Shown here piece by piece: positions 8,583-18,414 of a DNA stretch of 59,895 nt. The position numbers and the translations under genes are program-made. Source of the stretch: Bacillota bacterium (GTDB lineage Bacteria > Bacillota > Clostridia > Acetivibrionales > DTU013); the NCBI GenBank assembly GCA_023435745.1, contig JAEZMD010000023.1:1-59895 (forward strand), in the 5' to 3' direction. How positions within the stretch are numbered: the first letter of the stretch is position 1; each line of letters begins with the position of its first letter. The notes beneath the pieces are model-generated. The model did no database searches and was not told where the DNA came from. It saw only the letters and a list, made by a program, of their open reading frames with translations.

Positions 8583-9539
8583 ATGAAATCTGTATTAATC
8601 ACGATTAAAAATTTTGATAGGCGTTTTCCACAGGCTATGCAGTATCTTATAGATCACGACATCAATATCATAATCCGGGACTCCATTATATCGCTTACCG
8701 GGGAAGAGCGTCAGGAAATTTTACCATCTATTGATGCTTTGATTCCAGCTGCAGAACCTTGTAATATGGAATTGCTGGCACAGATGAAAAATTTGAAAAT
8801 CCTCTCAAGAATGGGCAGCGGCATGGATAACATCGACCTGGATTATTGCAAGGCTCACGGCATCATTGTTACAAATTCCAAAGGCTGCAATGCCAACGGT
8901 GTTGCAGAGATGACCCTTGCCCTGATTTTTGCTTCTCTCCGCAGCATTGTGCGGTTGAATCAATACGCCCGTGAAGGCGCATGGTCTAAGCGTTTCCCGG
9001 GAGAGGAGCTATGGGGTAAAACTGTAGGGCTGGTAGGCTTCGGTATCATCGCACGTCGTCTCTCTGAAATGCTTCAGCCATTCACCGTCAGGATTGTCGC
9101 CTGCGATCCCTTCATGGATCATACGGCTGCAGAGTCATTACATGTCTCTCCTGTTTCATTCAATGAACTTTTGGCCTGCTCAGATATAGTTAGTGTGCAT
9201 ATTCCGGCACTTAAGGAGAACGTTGGCCTGTTTGACGAAAAAATTTTTGGTGCAATGAAGACCGGCGCAATTTTTGTTAATTGTGCCCGGGGTATTTTAG
9301 TTAATGAAGATGATCTGTACAATGCCTTAAAATCCGGCAAACTCTATGCCGCCGCATCGGATGTGTTTTGTAAAGAACCTTTGCCGCCTGATAACAAGCT
9401 ATTTGAGCTGGATAACTTTATCGGCACCCCCCACGCTGCCGGAATGACAACCAGGAGCTCTGTTGATGACAGTATGGCCGTTGTGACCTCGATCATTGAC
9501 TGCTTAAACGGCCGGGAGCCGGGTTACCGCATTATTTGA
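8583..9539 (+). CDS. D-2-hydroxyacid dehydrogenase, NAD-binding
   Basis: 318-residue member of the D-isomer-specific 2-hydroxyacid dehydrogenase family (phosphoglycerate/glyoxylate reductase type). The nucleotide-binding motif is VGLVGFGIIARRL near residue 145. The catalytic Arg lies in VNCARGILVNE, the Glu in DVFCKEPLPP and the His in IGTPHAAGM, so the full Arg-Glu-His triad is present. There is no C-terminal ACT or ASB domain, so it is not classical SerA. AGGAG before ATG 8583; 26 bases after the FAD gene. It probably interconverts a 2-hydroxy acid and a 2-keto acid feeding or draining the aldolase of the opposite arm. Confidence 0.9.
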   Translation: MKSVLITIKNFDRRFPQAMQYLIDHDINIIIRDSIISLTGEERQEILPSIDALIPAAEPCNMELLAQMKNLKILSRMGSGMDNIDLDYCKAHGIIVTNSKGCNANGVAEMTLALIFASLRSIVRLNQYAREGAWSKRFPGEELWGKTVGLVGFGIIARRLSEMLQPFTVRIVACDPFMDHTAAESLHVSPVSFNELLACSDIVSVHIPALKENVGLFDEKIFGAMKTGAIFVNCARGILVNEDDLYNALKSGKLYAAASDVFCKEPLPPDNKLFELDNFIGTPHAAGMTTRSSVDDSMAVVTSIIDCLNGREPGYRII

Positions 9540-9566
9540 ACAAAGCATACGAGGAGAGATGATCTT

Positions 9567-10028
9567 ATGATAGTTGATACTTTAAAAAATAACAAGCTGT
9601 ATATATCCATGCATCCGGATTTTAAGAAAGCCTTCAACTTTCTGGAGGCTTGTTCAAAGGAGTTCCCCTCTGTTGGCAGGCACATCATAGACGGTGATCG
9701 TATTTTTGCACTTGTACAGGAATATGAAACCACTTCAGCGGAGAGCAACTTATGGGAAGCACACCGTAAATACATTGATATCCAGTTTATACTGTCTGGC
9801 CGCGAGTTGATAGGTTATTCCAATATTGATCATGTGAGTGATTTCACCCCCTATAACGATGAAAAAGATTGTATACTTGCCACGAAAGCCGACCATGCCG
9901 TTTTCATAGACATGCTTCCGGAGTATTTTACCATTCTATACCCCAGTGATGTCCATAAACCCAAATGTATAGCCGACCAGAAAATACCTGTCCGGAAAAT
10001 CGTAGTTAAAGTACTGCAAAATGATTGA
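9567..10028 (+). CDS. YhcH/YjgK/YiaL (DUF386) family protein
   Basis: 153-residue cupin-like protein. Family landmarks are LWEAHRKYIDIQFILSG near residues 71-87, which supplies the Glu, His and Asp metal ligands, and the C-terminal TILYPSDVHKPKC, which supplies a further His. Members occur in sialic acid (nan), yia and other sugar clusters and have been proposed to act as anomerases or isomerases; E. coli EbgC belongs here. The presence of a DapA/NanA-type aldolase in the opposite arm fits a role in handling a keto- or deoxy-sugar. ATG at 9567 with GAGGAGA upstream; the stop precedes the next gene by 15 bases. Confidence 0.9.
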   Translation: MIVDTLKNNKLYISMHPDFKKAFNFLEACSKEFPSVGRHIIDGDRIFALVQEYETTSAESNLWEAHRKYIDIQFILSGRELIGYSNIDHVSDFTPYNDEKDCILATKADHAVFIDMLPEYFTILYPSDVHKPKCIADQKIPVRKIVVKVLQND

Positions 10029-10043
10029 TTGGAGATATTGAAT

Positions 10044-11339
10044 ATGAATGATTCGCAAAAGGTGTGCGTTTTGCAAAACGTATCCGTTGAAGCAACGTAT
10101 GATGTGATTATTTGCGGTGGCGGACCTTCCGGTTTTATTGCGGCAATTTCTGCAGCCCGTAACGGCGCCAGAGTTGCCTTAATTGAGCGTTATGCCTTTT
10201 TAGGCGGTCTGGCAACGGCAGGATTAGTTGCTCCCATCAGTGAGTTTAACAAAAACGGGCGGCAAATTATCAACGGAATCCCCTGGGAATTTGTTGAGAA
10301 TTTAAGCCGACTGGGCGGTGCAGACTTATCTTATCCGATCGGCAACGTACCTTTTGATCCTGAGCTATACAAATTAGTTGCACAGCGTATGGTTATTGAC
10401 GCGGGTGCTACTCTCTATCTGGGATGTGATTTTATCCAGTGTTTGATGAAGGACAACACCATCACCCATGCCATTTGCAAAGGGAAGGCCGGTCTTTTTG
10501 CTCTGGAGGGTTCTATATTTGTCGACTGTACCGGAGATGCTGAATTAGCCTTCAGCGCAGGGGCCACTTTTCTGGAAACTCCGTCAGGTCAGGAATGTCA
10601 GCCGGCTACTCTCTGTTTCCGGCTGGGCAATGTGGATACCGATCAATTAGAGAATATCCGTTTCCGTGAGCCGGATACGAAATATTCTAACAATCGTATT
10701 CGTGAGCTGCTGAACAGACTGAAAGAAACAATGGAAATTCCGAATTTCGGAGGCCCTTGGTTCCACTGGTCCATGCATAATGGAATTGTTGTTGTTAATA
10801 TGACCCGTTCCCCTATCTATCCTGAGGATGTATTAAAAACCTCAGCGATAGAATGTCAGCTTCGTGAGGACGTGTTCACCCTGGTAGATTTATTAAAGAA
10901 ATATTTACCTGAATTCAAAAATGCATTTGTGCTTCAAACAGGTATACAGGCAGGCTACCGTGAATCCAGACGCATATTAGGCTGTCATGTATTGACCGGT
11001 GAGGAGCTGCTTGATGCTGTTCCGTTTGAAGATTCTGTTGCACGAAGTGCTCACCCCATAGACATACACCGTCCCACTGATTCAACGCAGGATGTTCATT
11101 TTCTCTCTGAAGCAGGCTATATCCCATATCGGTCTTTGATTATGCGAAGTCATCCAAATCTTCTTGTGGCAGGTCGATGCATTTCTGCCGATCGGTTGGC
11201 ATTTGCTTCTATACGTGTTCAAGCACCTGCAATGGCTTTAGGACAGGCGGCAGGTACAGCGGCTGCATTATGTGCAGCCGGTCAAATTCCTGTAAACGAT
11301 TTAAATGTTAAGTTACTGCGTAAGTCGCTTTTTTTATAA
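10044..11339 (+). CDS. FAD-dependent oxidoreductase (FAD_oxidored family)
   Basis: 431-residue paralogue of the flavoproteins at 199 and 7168. The FAD motif is DVIICGGGPSGFIAAISAAR at about residue 19, then ALIERYAFLGG and LATAG. C-terminal landmarks are LLVAGRCISADRLAFASI and MALGQAAGTAAAL. An in-frame TTG at 10029 touches the previous stop, but GGAG at 10031-10034 fits ATG 10044 with nine bases spacing, so I prefer that start. Last gene of the operon and followed by two hairpins. Three different FAD_oxidored proteins in one cluster suggest either several oxidation steps or several substrates. Confidence 0.9.
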   Translation: MNDSQKVCVLQNVSVEATYDVIICGGGPSGFIAAISAARNGARVALIERYAFLGGLATAGLVAPISEFNKNGRQIINGIPWEFVENLSRLGGADLSYPIGNVPFDPELYKLVAQRMVIDAGATLYLGCDFIQCLMKDNTITHAICKGKAGLFALEGSIFVDCTGDAELAFSAGATFLETPSGQECQPATLCFRLGNVDTDQLENIRFREPDTKYSNNRIRELLNRLKETMEIPNFGGPWFHWSMHNGIVVVNMTRSPIYPEDVLKTSAIECQLREDVFTLVDLLKKYLPEFKNAFVLQTGIQAGYRESRRILGCHVLTGEELLDAVPFEDSVARSAHPIDIHRPTDSTQDVHFLSEAGYIPYRSLIMRSHPNLLVAGRCISADRLAFASIRVQAPAMALGQAAGTAAALCAAGQIPVNDLNVKLLRKSLFL

Positions 11340-11409
11340 GGTTTTAGAAATCTTTTCTTATGAAATCGGGTATCAGATGATTGTGATACTATCAATTATC
11401 ACAGGCTGA

Positions 11410-11447
11410 CAGCGGCAGCATAGCCGATCGTATGGCTGCCCTGTTTT
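11410..11447 (+). terminator. Rho-independent terminator of the plus-strand FAD operon
   Basis: CAG-c-GGCAGC pairs with GCTGCC-CTG around a 15-base interior, followed by TTTT at 11444-11447. It lies 70 bases behind the last gene of the operon. The wider region is flanked by AATTATCACAG and its complement CTGTGATAATT, which could make a larger fold. Confidence 0.5.
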
Positions 11448-11495
11448 AATCAGGTTTTCTTCATCCGATCGTGATTCACCGCTGTGATAATTAAT

Positions 11496-11536
11496 AAGGC
11501 ATTAGAGAGGTAGTTGCTCTCCAATGCCTTATTTTT
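11496..11536. terminator. Bidirectional terminator between FAD operon and SLH protease gene
   Basis: The arms AAGGCATTagagag and ctctccAATGCCTT form a stem of about 14 bp around a short loop; on the plus strand it is followed by ATTTTT. It lies 15 bases beyond the stop of the convergent SLH protease gene, so it probably ends that transcript and backs up the previous terminator. Confidence 0.75.
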
Positions 11537-11550
11537 GGATTTGGATTTAA

Positions 11551-14500
11551 TTAGTTGTTGTATATATTGTAAATAATGTCTGCCATTTCGGCTCTTGTAA
11601 TATACTCCCCGGGTTTGAATTCTGATCCTTTTCTTTCAATTATCTTATTTTCCAGAAGTATAGCGACACTTTCGTAAGCATATGGTGCAATTTGTTTTGC
11701 ATCGTTATATTTAACCGGTTGTTTTGCAATGCCGTCCGAATTGATTACCTTCGCTATTCTTAATGCCCTGAAGGTAAGCGTCGCCATGTCCTGCCTGCTT
11801 ATTGGTTCCCTGGGATTGAATTTGTTATTGCCTATGCCATTTGCAATACCGAGCTTCCTTGCTATTCCTACCGCGTCATAGTAATAATCGGTTGTTTTAA
11901 CATCGTTGAAGTTACCGGCAAATTCTGCTTTCAATTCAAGAGTTCTGACCAGCAATGTTATGAAGTCTGCTCTTGTAATCTGTGCGTCCGGTACAAATTT
12001 ATTATTACCAACGCCATTTATAAGACCTTTGGAAGCCATAACCTCAATTTCATTCTTAGCCCATGAATCAGCTATATCACTGAAGGTTTTTTGAACATAG
12101 ACAACTGCATATTTACTGAAATGGTTTGTAGTAAATGTAACCTTCTTAGTAATCGGATCATACCTGCCGTTTGGAACAGAAACAGCTTTTCCGCTGCCGT
12201 CGATGTACCATACTGTAATATGCTCCGGATCCTTTAATTCTTCCGCGGTCGGGGTGTAATCAATGGTTACTTTTACCGAAGCATCGTCGCTGTTCCAGTT
12301 CAAGGTTTTGCCGTTAACTGATGCGCTAAGCTCAATAACCGGTTTATTGCCTATGCTGCTGCGGATATCTGCAGGTAACCCGGATTTATCCGCAAGACCT
12401 ATGGATATTCCCACCTTTGCAGCGTTACCCAGTTCATTGCCATTAAACATATTTGAGGGAATATCAATCGTTCCCAATGGTGATTCTACAACTATAGTCC
12501 TATTTGCATCATCGGATGATATGTAGCTTGCAGGAATTTGAACAGCGTATTCACTGGCCCCCGATACCTGCTGCACATTTACGGTTACACTCTTGTTGCC
12601 ATCAGCATTGGATCTGCTTTGAGCAAATGCTTTGTCCAGATCTGCCTTGCCAATATCGCCAGTAGCTATGCCATCGCTGCCTAAAGTAGGTTTAACAAAG
12701 ATGTTATCACCGGAAGTGCTCGGCGGAACTGGCATACCACCTGTACCCGGGGTATTATCGGACGGTGGTGGCGGAGCAGCTGTTGTTGCATCAAGTTTTA
12801 CCGGTTCATTTTGAAGTAAATCGGATGCGTCTTCAGCTATAATGTAGATGTCGTAGCTTGTTGAACTGCTTAACCCGGAGATGGTGAAGCTGGTCTCACT
12901 GTCGGCTGCTATATCCTCACTTCCATGGGATATTCCGATTGCTGCGCCGGAAGCATCCTGTCCTGTTTGTACCTCTATTGCCGTCGGAGAAACAGCGTTG
13001 TCTGCCATGACTACATAATACACCTTGCCGTATTCGTTTGATCTGGCAGCTACAGTAATTGAATTTACGCTTGAAGAAGCAACCTTCGGGTATGTTGCTG
13101 CAAATTCCGGCGGTGTTTTGTCCTCGAGAGTTGTAGCTTCAATAAGTATTACTGGTGATTGCATATTACCTACAGTGTCCTCTGAAATCGCATATATATC
13201 GTAATCAGTAAGACCTCTAAGACCCTTTATTACTGTGTTGCCTTCAACATTTGCGGTAAGGTTAATCGTACCCTTCAAGTTAGCCGCAATAGCTTCGCCG
13301 GCAGAAGTCGTTCCCTGCTTAACCTGTACATTGCTTGGTGCTGACGCTCCGTCAGGTAAGCACACAAAGTATGTCTTGCCATCCTCATCCAGCTTTGAGA
13401 TTATTTGTACGGTTGAGTCAGTCACAACACCTCTGTCAGGTCCTGTGATATTAACAGGAGCAGTGTTGTCAATTGTAAAGCTTGTTGTGCCGCTAAGAGT
13501 TCCTGATACCGCATTACCTGCTATATCGGTACCCCCCATTAATATCGTCACTAAACCATTGCCGCTTCCTACATTATAGGTATATGTGAAATGTGTCGAA
13601 TTTGTCTCAGACATTGCTGCATTGCTTATACTTATACCGGCCCCGCTCAATGTTATTACAGGAGGAGCAGTAGTTGACATAGCCTCACTGAACGCAGCTG
13701 TTATTGTTAATGAATCGCCTTGCTTCACAATTCCATCAGCATCTGAAAGAGTTATTGATGCTGTCGGAGCATCGCTGTCAATTGTAAATGAGCCGCCGCT
13801 GGTAGGTGCAGATACAACCACATTACCTGCGATGTCCGTTCCAGTGCCGAGTGAAACAGTAGCAGTACCGTTTCCCGTGGTAACCTCATAGTCACAGTAG
13901 TAATGCGTTGCGTCTGTTTTTGTCATGCTCAATCCGCTTGCTGTATTTGCACCGCTTATTGCTATTACAGGAGCAGGGCTGGCTGACATATCTTCACTGA
14001 AATTCGCAGTTATTGTCAGCTCTGTTCCCGTATTAACAGCCCCAGCTGCCGAATAAGTTATTGATGCTGTCGGTGGTGTGTTGTCCAGTGTAAACGATGC
14101 GCCGCTGGTTGGTGCAGATACAACTACATTTCCTGCGATGTCCGTTCCGGTGCCGAGTGAAACAGTAGCCGTACCGCTTCCCGCTCCAACAGTATAACTA
14201 TAGGTATAACTTGTACTGTTGGATCTCGTCATGGCTGCGGAGTTCACAACATTTACACCGTCGAGCTTTATTGTCATATTTGGCGCCGGTGCCGGACTGT
14301 CGGCTATATCCTCGCTGAAATCAGCAGTTATTGTTAATATATCTCCTGATTTCACTATTTTGTCCGAATCCGAATAAGATATAGATGCTGTCGGAGCATC
14401 GCTGTCCAGAATAAAGTCGGATCCTACTGCTGATGCCGGAGTATTCCCTGCAAGGTCTATGATATTACCAAGGGTAACTGCTGCTGTCCCGTTTCCGTTA

Positions 14501-17500
14501 CCAACATTGAAGGTATATGTATAATGCGTAGCATCAGTTTTGCTCATATCCACTGCTGACACATTTATACCGGCTCCTGCTACAGTTATCTTTGGGACTC
14601 CTGCAAGAGCCTCCGAGAATTCGGCATACACCGTCAGAGAAGTACCTCCCTTAACTTTACCATCGGTATCAGAGTACGTTATTGTTCCTGTTGGTGCAGT
14701 GTTATCTACTGCAAACGATGCACCGCTGGTTGGTGTAGATACAACCACATTACCGGCGGCATCCTTAGCTAAAGTAATTGATACGGTCGCATCACCGTTT
14801 CCGGAACCATTTACAGTATGATTAAATGTATATGTTGTAGCATCTGTCCGCGTCATATCAATAGCTGCTTGTGTACTTGCACCGGTAATTGTGATCTGAG
14901 GAACAGGGTCTGTAACTATCTCCTTACTGAAATGTGCTGTTATTCCGACTGTTTCACCATTCTTGAATGTTTTATCGAGGTCTGAGTATGTTATGTAAAC
15001 AGTCGGATTTGTGTTATCAATTGTAAACGAGCCACCGCTGGTAATTGAACCTAATGCATTACCGGCTATATCTGTTCCGGTTAGCGTCACATTAGCGATT
15101 CCGTTGCTACCTGCTACCGTATAGGTGTATTTATATGTTTTTGCATCCTGCATTGCCATAATTGTTGACGCAACAGTACTGGCACCGCTTATTGCGATTG
15201 TTGGAGCCGGGCTGGCTGACATATCTTCACTGAAATTCGCAGTTATTGTCAGCTCTGTTCCCGTATTAACAGCCCCAGCTGCCGAATAAGTTATTGATGC
15301 TGTCGGAGCATCGCTGTCCAGAATAAAGTCGGATTCTAAAGTTGATGCCGGAGAATATCCTACCATGTCTACGATATTACCAAGGGTAACTGTTGCTGTC
15401 CCGTTTCCGTTACCAGCATTGAAGGTATATGTATAATGCGTAGCATCAGTTTTACTCATATCCACTGCTGACACATTTATACCGGCTCCTGCTACAGTTA
15501 TCTTTGGGACTCCTGCAAGAGCTTCAGAGAATTCGGCATACACCGTCAGAGAAGTACCTCCCTTAACTTTACCGTCAGTATCAGAGTACGTTATTGTTCC
15601 TGTAGGAGCGGTAGTGTCTACCAACGTCTTTACACTAAAGACATCTGATAACTCTGAATTCAGATTGTACGCATCATTTCCCACTGCCTCAACTGTATAA
15701 TTATAAGTCGTATTATGAGTGAGATTCTGGTCCGTAAAGGTGAGAGCGGCTGTTTTACCTGCAAATACTCCATTACGGAAAATATTATACTCAAGTATCC
15801 CTGATGCAGAGCTGCTTGCATTCCAGGTCAGCGTTATGCTATGGTCACCTACAGATGGGGCTGCAACGCCGGTTGGCTTTGTAGGAGCGGTGGGATCGGT
15901 CCATTCTCCTACCCCCGCTTTAACAGTTATTATATTGGATTTGGGTGAATAATTGCCTGCTGTGTCTACAGATAGTGCATACAAATTGTAAATTTCATTA
16001 AGTTCAAAACCCGCCAGAGATAATTCCAAATTAGCAGTAGTACCATTAAAACTTCCATCCTCCATGCCATTTAGCATAGAAATAATTTCATAGTGGTCAA
16101 TTTCTGCTGGGTCATTATTTGTGTCAGCTAAGTATACAGTAATCGTCGCAGGTGTGGGAGATGACGGAGCAGTACTTACAAATGTGATCGTTGGCGCAGC
16201 AGGCGCGACAGTATCAGCTGCCGGAGGAGCGGTTATTGTCACCGGAGCGCTTTTTTCCGACATAACCTCAGACGCACCATTCATGCCGACGGCTTCTATT
16301 TTATATTCATAGATGACGTCTGGGCTTGCAGTAAAGTCTGTGTAAGAAGTAGCCAGAACAAGGCTTGTATTAATTTTCACATCGTCACGGTATACATTAT
16401 ATCCCTTAATACCGCCTGAATAGGTTGAAGGCTGCCAATTCAAGGTTATTGCGTTAACAGTCGTATATGTAATACCTGCCGGTGTTGTCGGCGCAGGATC
16501 AGAGGCAGGCGCTCCTTCTGTAACTGTCAGTGTTCCATTTGCTATAGGTGTTTCCTTTGCGATATATACCAATAGGGCTATCTGGTCATTGTTAAGAGCA
16601 ACAATACTTCCGCTCTCATCAGTTTCAGGTTTTATCTTTTCAATAGTCTTAGATACCTGAGCAAATGCAGCATAGTTTGCAACAGTCACACCGTTATCCG
16701 CAGGCTTTACTATATAGTAATCACCGGTATCACTTGTGAATTGAAGCTTAATTCCCCCCGCGGTTCTGGTTCCGTCAATCAAGGCGCCAAAGCTTCTATA
16801 TGCTCCTCCGTCTGTAGTGGGGAATCCGGCTATCGGCGTTGTATAATTGGCTGATTCTGAACTCAGGCTGTAGAATGCTGTGTAGTCTGTATCAAGATAT
16901 ATCGGGTTTAATCTTATATATGATATATCAATGCTTGTAAATCCATAATCCCCAGGGCTGGCATCATCATTATCAATGGCAACAGCAATCTGCTCCTTCT
17001 CAAATATCTCATCAAAGGTGGTATTTATGCCATCCTTAACAAGCTGGTTATCTATGCTCTCTACCCCTTTGAGCGGATTCTGGGCAAGGTTTTTGATGAA
17101 AGTATCACCAAACTTTTCATATAGATATAGTGCAAACAAATAAGCTTCACCGTATTCTGAAAGATTGTTATTAAATTCAAATAACCCTGCGTCAAAAGTC
17201 CGCAGCAGGTCACTCAGATAGCATTCAATATGCGCGATTGGTTCACCATAGTTATTTAATTTTATGGCAAGCTGTGAAAAAGCCTCATTTAGCCATGATT
17301 CCTCCAACTCATTTATAGAAGTATAATTACTTAAATAAACCTCGTATTGTATCATATGCTGGAATTCATGAGCAAGGGTTCCGAAAAAGCTTTCCATTGC
17401 GCTGGCATCATCCGGAAGTCCTTCATTAACATCCATATAAAATATTTCACTTTGGTTTGATATCCCGGGATAGTTAACCGAAGGCAGTTCATTAGCTGAA

Positions 17501-18069
17501 TTATAGTACCCGGCTACATATGACCCGCCGCTGCTGCCATCTACTACATCCATCAAAAGTATATTGATTTTTTTATCTCTGTCAACATCCGGCGGATTTC
17601 CAAAGAAACCTACATTATTTGCATAAATGCTCTCAAACTCATTTACAATCTGATCAAGCATTTCATCCGTTACTGAAGTAATTCCCTGCTCCAGATAAAT
17701 ATACGAGTGAGCGCCTATCCTTTTCAAATCCGCTGTTACTGAATAATATACCGTAGTAACGTCACTCAGGTCTGCCGCATAAAACTCCTTGCTGCTATTA
17801 AGAGTCGGCATTACACTTGCACTAATCGTACTTTCACTTTGACTGTTCAATAGTATTATGTCCTCAGGAGTAGCAGGTACAGACTCAAATCCCGGCACGC
17901 CCATAATCGGTATAACAGGTAATTGAGTCTCAGGTAAACCCGCCGTACCTGCCGGTTCTCCCACTCCCTGCCCATAAACATTAATTTTGCTGGCCGGAAG
18001 GCAGAAACTAAAAAGCATAACTGCAAGAACTACAAAAAACGATACGACCTTTTTTAAAAAATGTTTCAT
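11551..18069 (-). CDS. S-layer anchored M30-like metalloprotease with FN3 and Ig-like repeats
   Basis: About 2172 residues. The signal peptide (MKHFLKKVVSFFVVLAVMLF and onward) ends near residue 35. The catalytic part (to about residue 520) has TLAHEFQHMIQYE (Zn ligands H234, H238; E235 catalytic) and ESWLNEAFSQ (E262 as third ligand), the pattern of hyicolysin-like M30 peptidases. Three FN3-type domains follow, then seven Ig-like repeats of about 95-100 residues that start with 'APTxSITYS'-like blocks, then more beta domains. A TAPPPPSDNTPGTGG linker leads to a beta domain and three SLH domains at the C-terminus (FSDIADSWAKNEIEV, FNDVKTTDYYYDAVG, YNDAKQIAPYAYESV). The protein should be attached to secondary cell-wall polymer and cut extracellular protein. 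GGGGAG fits the second of two adjacent ATGs (18069) better than the first (18072). Confidence 0.9.
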   Translation of the reverse strand: MKHFLKKVVSFFVVLAVMLFSFCLPASKINVYGQGVGEPAGTAGLPETQLPVIPIMGVPGFESVPATPEDIILLNSQSESTISASVMPTLNSSKEFYAADLSDVTTVYYSVTADLKRIGAHSYIYLEQGITSVTDEMLDQIVNEFESIYANNVGFFGNPPDVDRDKKINILLMDVVDGSSGGSYVAGYYNSANELPSVNYPGISNQSEIFYMDVNEGLPDDASAMESFFGTLAHEFQHMIQYEVYLSNYTSINELEESWLNEAFSQLAIKLNNYGEPIAHIECYLSDLLRTFDAGLFEFNNNLSEYGEAYLFALYLYEKFGDTFIKNLAQNPLKGVESIDNQLVKDGINTTFDEIFEKEQIAVAIDNDDASPGDYGFTSIDISYIRLNPIYLDTDYTAFYSLSSESANYTTPIAGFPTTDGGAYRSFGALIDGTRTAGGIKLQFTSDTGDYYIVKPADNGVTVANYAAFAQVSKTIEKIKPETDESGSIVALNNDQIALLVYIAKETPIANGTLTVTEGAPASDPAPTTPAGITYTTVNAITLNWQPSTYSGGIKGYNVYRDDVKINTSLVLATSYTDFTASPDVIYEYKIEAVGMNGASEVMSEKSAPVTITAPPAADTVAPAAPTITFVSTAPSSPTPATITVYLADTNNDPAEIDHYEIISMLNGMEDGSFNGTTANLELSLAGFELNEIYNLYALSVDTAGNYSPKSNIITVKAGVGEWTDPTAPTKPTGVAAPSVGDHSITLTWNASSSASGILEYNIFRNGVFAGKTAALTFTDQNLTHNTTYNYTVEAVGNDAYNLNSELSDVFSVKTLVDTTAPTGTITYSDTDGKVKGGTSLTVYAEFSEALAGVPKITVAGAGINVSAVDMSKTDATHYTYTFNAGNGNGTATVTLGNIVDMVGYSPASTLESDFILDSDAPTASITYSAAGAVNTGTELTITANFSEDMSASPAPTIAISGASTVASTIMAMQDAKTYKYTYTVAGSNGIANVTLTGTDIAGNALGSITSGGSFTIDNTNPTVYITYSDLDKTFKNGETVGITAHFSKEIVTDPVPQITITGASTQAAIDMTRTDATTYTFNHTVNGSGNGDATVSITLAKDAAGNVVVSTPTSGASFAVDNTAPTGTITYSDTDGKVKGGTSLTVYAEFSEALAGVPKITVAGAGINVSAVDMSKTDATHYTYTFNVGNGNGTAAVTLGNIIDLAGNTPASAVGSDFILDSDAPTASISYSDSDKIVKSGDILTITADFSEDIADSPAPAPNMTIKLDGVNVVNSAAMTRSNSTSYTYSYTVGAGSGTATVSLGTGTDIAGNVVVSAPTSGASFTLDNTPPTASITYSAAGAVNTGTELTITANFSEDMSASPAPVIAISGANTASGLSMTKTDATHYYCDYEVTTGNGTATVSLGTGTDIAGNVVVSAPTSGGSFTIDSDAPTASITLSDADGIVKQGDSLTITAAFSEAMSTTAPPVITLSGAGISISNAAMSETNSTHFTYTYNVGSGNGLVTILMGGTDIAGNAVSGTLSGTTSFTIDNTAPVNITGPDRGVVTDSTVQIISKLDEDGKTYFVCLPDGASAPSNVQVKQGTTSAGEAIAANLKGTINLTANVEGNTVIKGLRGLTDYDIYAISEDTVGNMQSPVILIEATTLEDKTPPEFAATYPKVASSSVNSITVAARSNEYGKVYYVVMADNAVSPTAIEVQTGQDASGAAIGISHGSEDIAADSETSFTISGLSSSTSYDIYIIAEDASDLLQNEPVKLDATTAAPPPPSDNTPGTGGMPVPPSTSGDNIFVKPTLGSDGIATGDIGKADLDKAFAQSRSNADGNKSVTVNVQQVSGASEYAVQIPASYISSDDANRTIVVESPLGTIDIPSNMFNGNELGNAAKVGISIGLADKSGLPADIRSSIGNKPVIELSASVNGKTLNWNSDDASVKVTIDYTPTAEELKDPEHITVWYIDGSGKAVSVPNGRYDPITKKVTFTTNHFSKYAVVYVQKTFSDIADSWAKNEIEVMASKGLINGVGNNKFVPDAQITRADFITLLVRTLELKAEFAGNFNDVKTTDYYYDAVGIARKLGIANGIGNNKFNPREPISRQDMATLTFRALRIAKVINSDGIAKQPVKYNDAKQIAPYAYESVAILLENKIIERKGSEFKPGEYITRAEMADIIYNIYNN
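14384..15603 (-). repeat. Recent internal duplication in the Ig-like repeat region
   Basis: Bases 14384-14691 and 15296-15603 are almost identical over about 308 bases at an offset of 912 bases, which is 304 codons. A further stretch of about 97 identical bases occurs at 13976-14072 and 15209-15305. The near identity at DNA level, including third codon positions, points to recent recombination within the gene, and repeat number probably varies between strains. Confidence 0.85.
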
Positions 18070-18208
18070 CATACTCCCCCTAAAAAAATAATAGAACAAT
18101 AAATCAAATCTCATTAGAACAACCTGAGAATTGTGAACATTAGCAAAAAAGAATTAATTTTTTATTGCCAAATTTATATTGTGTTAGTATAAATTTCCCA
18201 TAAATAAT

Positions 18209-18237
18209 ATCATAATACAACTTTAATCTCAAGTCAA
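18209..18237 (-). promoter_or_regulatory. Sigma-A type promoter of the SLH protease gene
   Basis: On the minus strand TTGACT (18237-18232) is followed after exactly 17 bases by TATGAT (18214-18209), giving a leader of about 130 bases. The rest of the gap 18070-18414 is AT-rich. A TATAAT (18365-18370) lies about 45 bases before the PocR-AraC gene on the plus strand, but without a good -35. Confidence 0.6.
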
Positions 18238-18414
18238 CAAAATATGACAATATAATATAACGTAATACTACATTTCAGGCTATAAAGCGCGGTTATTCGA
18301 AGCTCATCCTAAGATAATACAAATCGCAAAATTATTTTCCAATGCATTATCACATTTCATGGGGTATAATGAAGAAAAGCAATGAAAATTAGTTTATAAA
18401 GGAATTGCTGTTCA

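Noticed and set aside
13235..14821. Long open frames on the plus strand opposite the SLH protease repeats
   Set aside because: They mirror the Ala/Thr/Val-rich repeat coding of the minus strand, have no ribosome sites and repeat with the same period.
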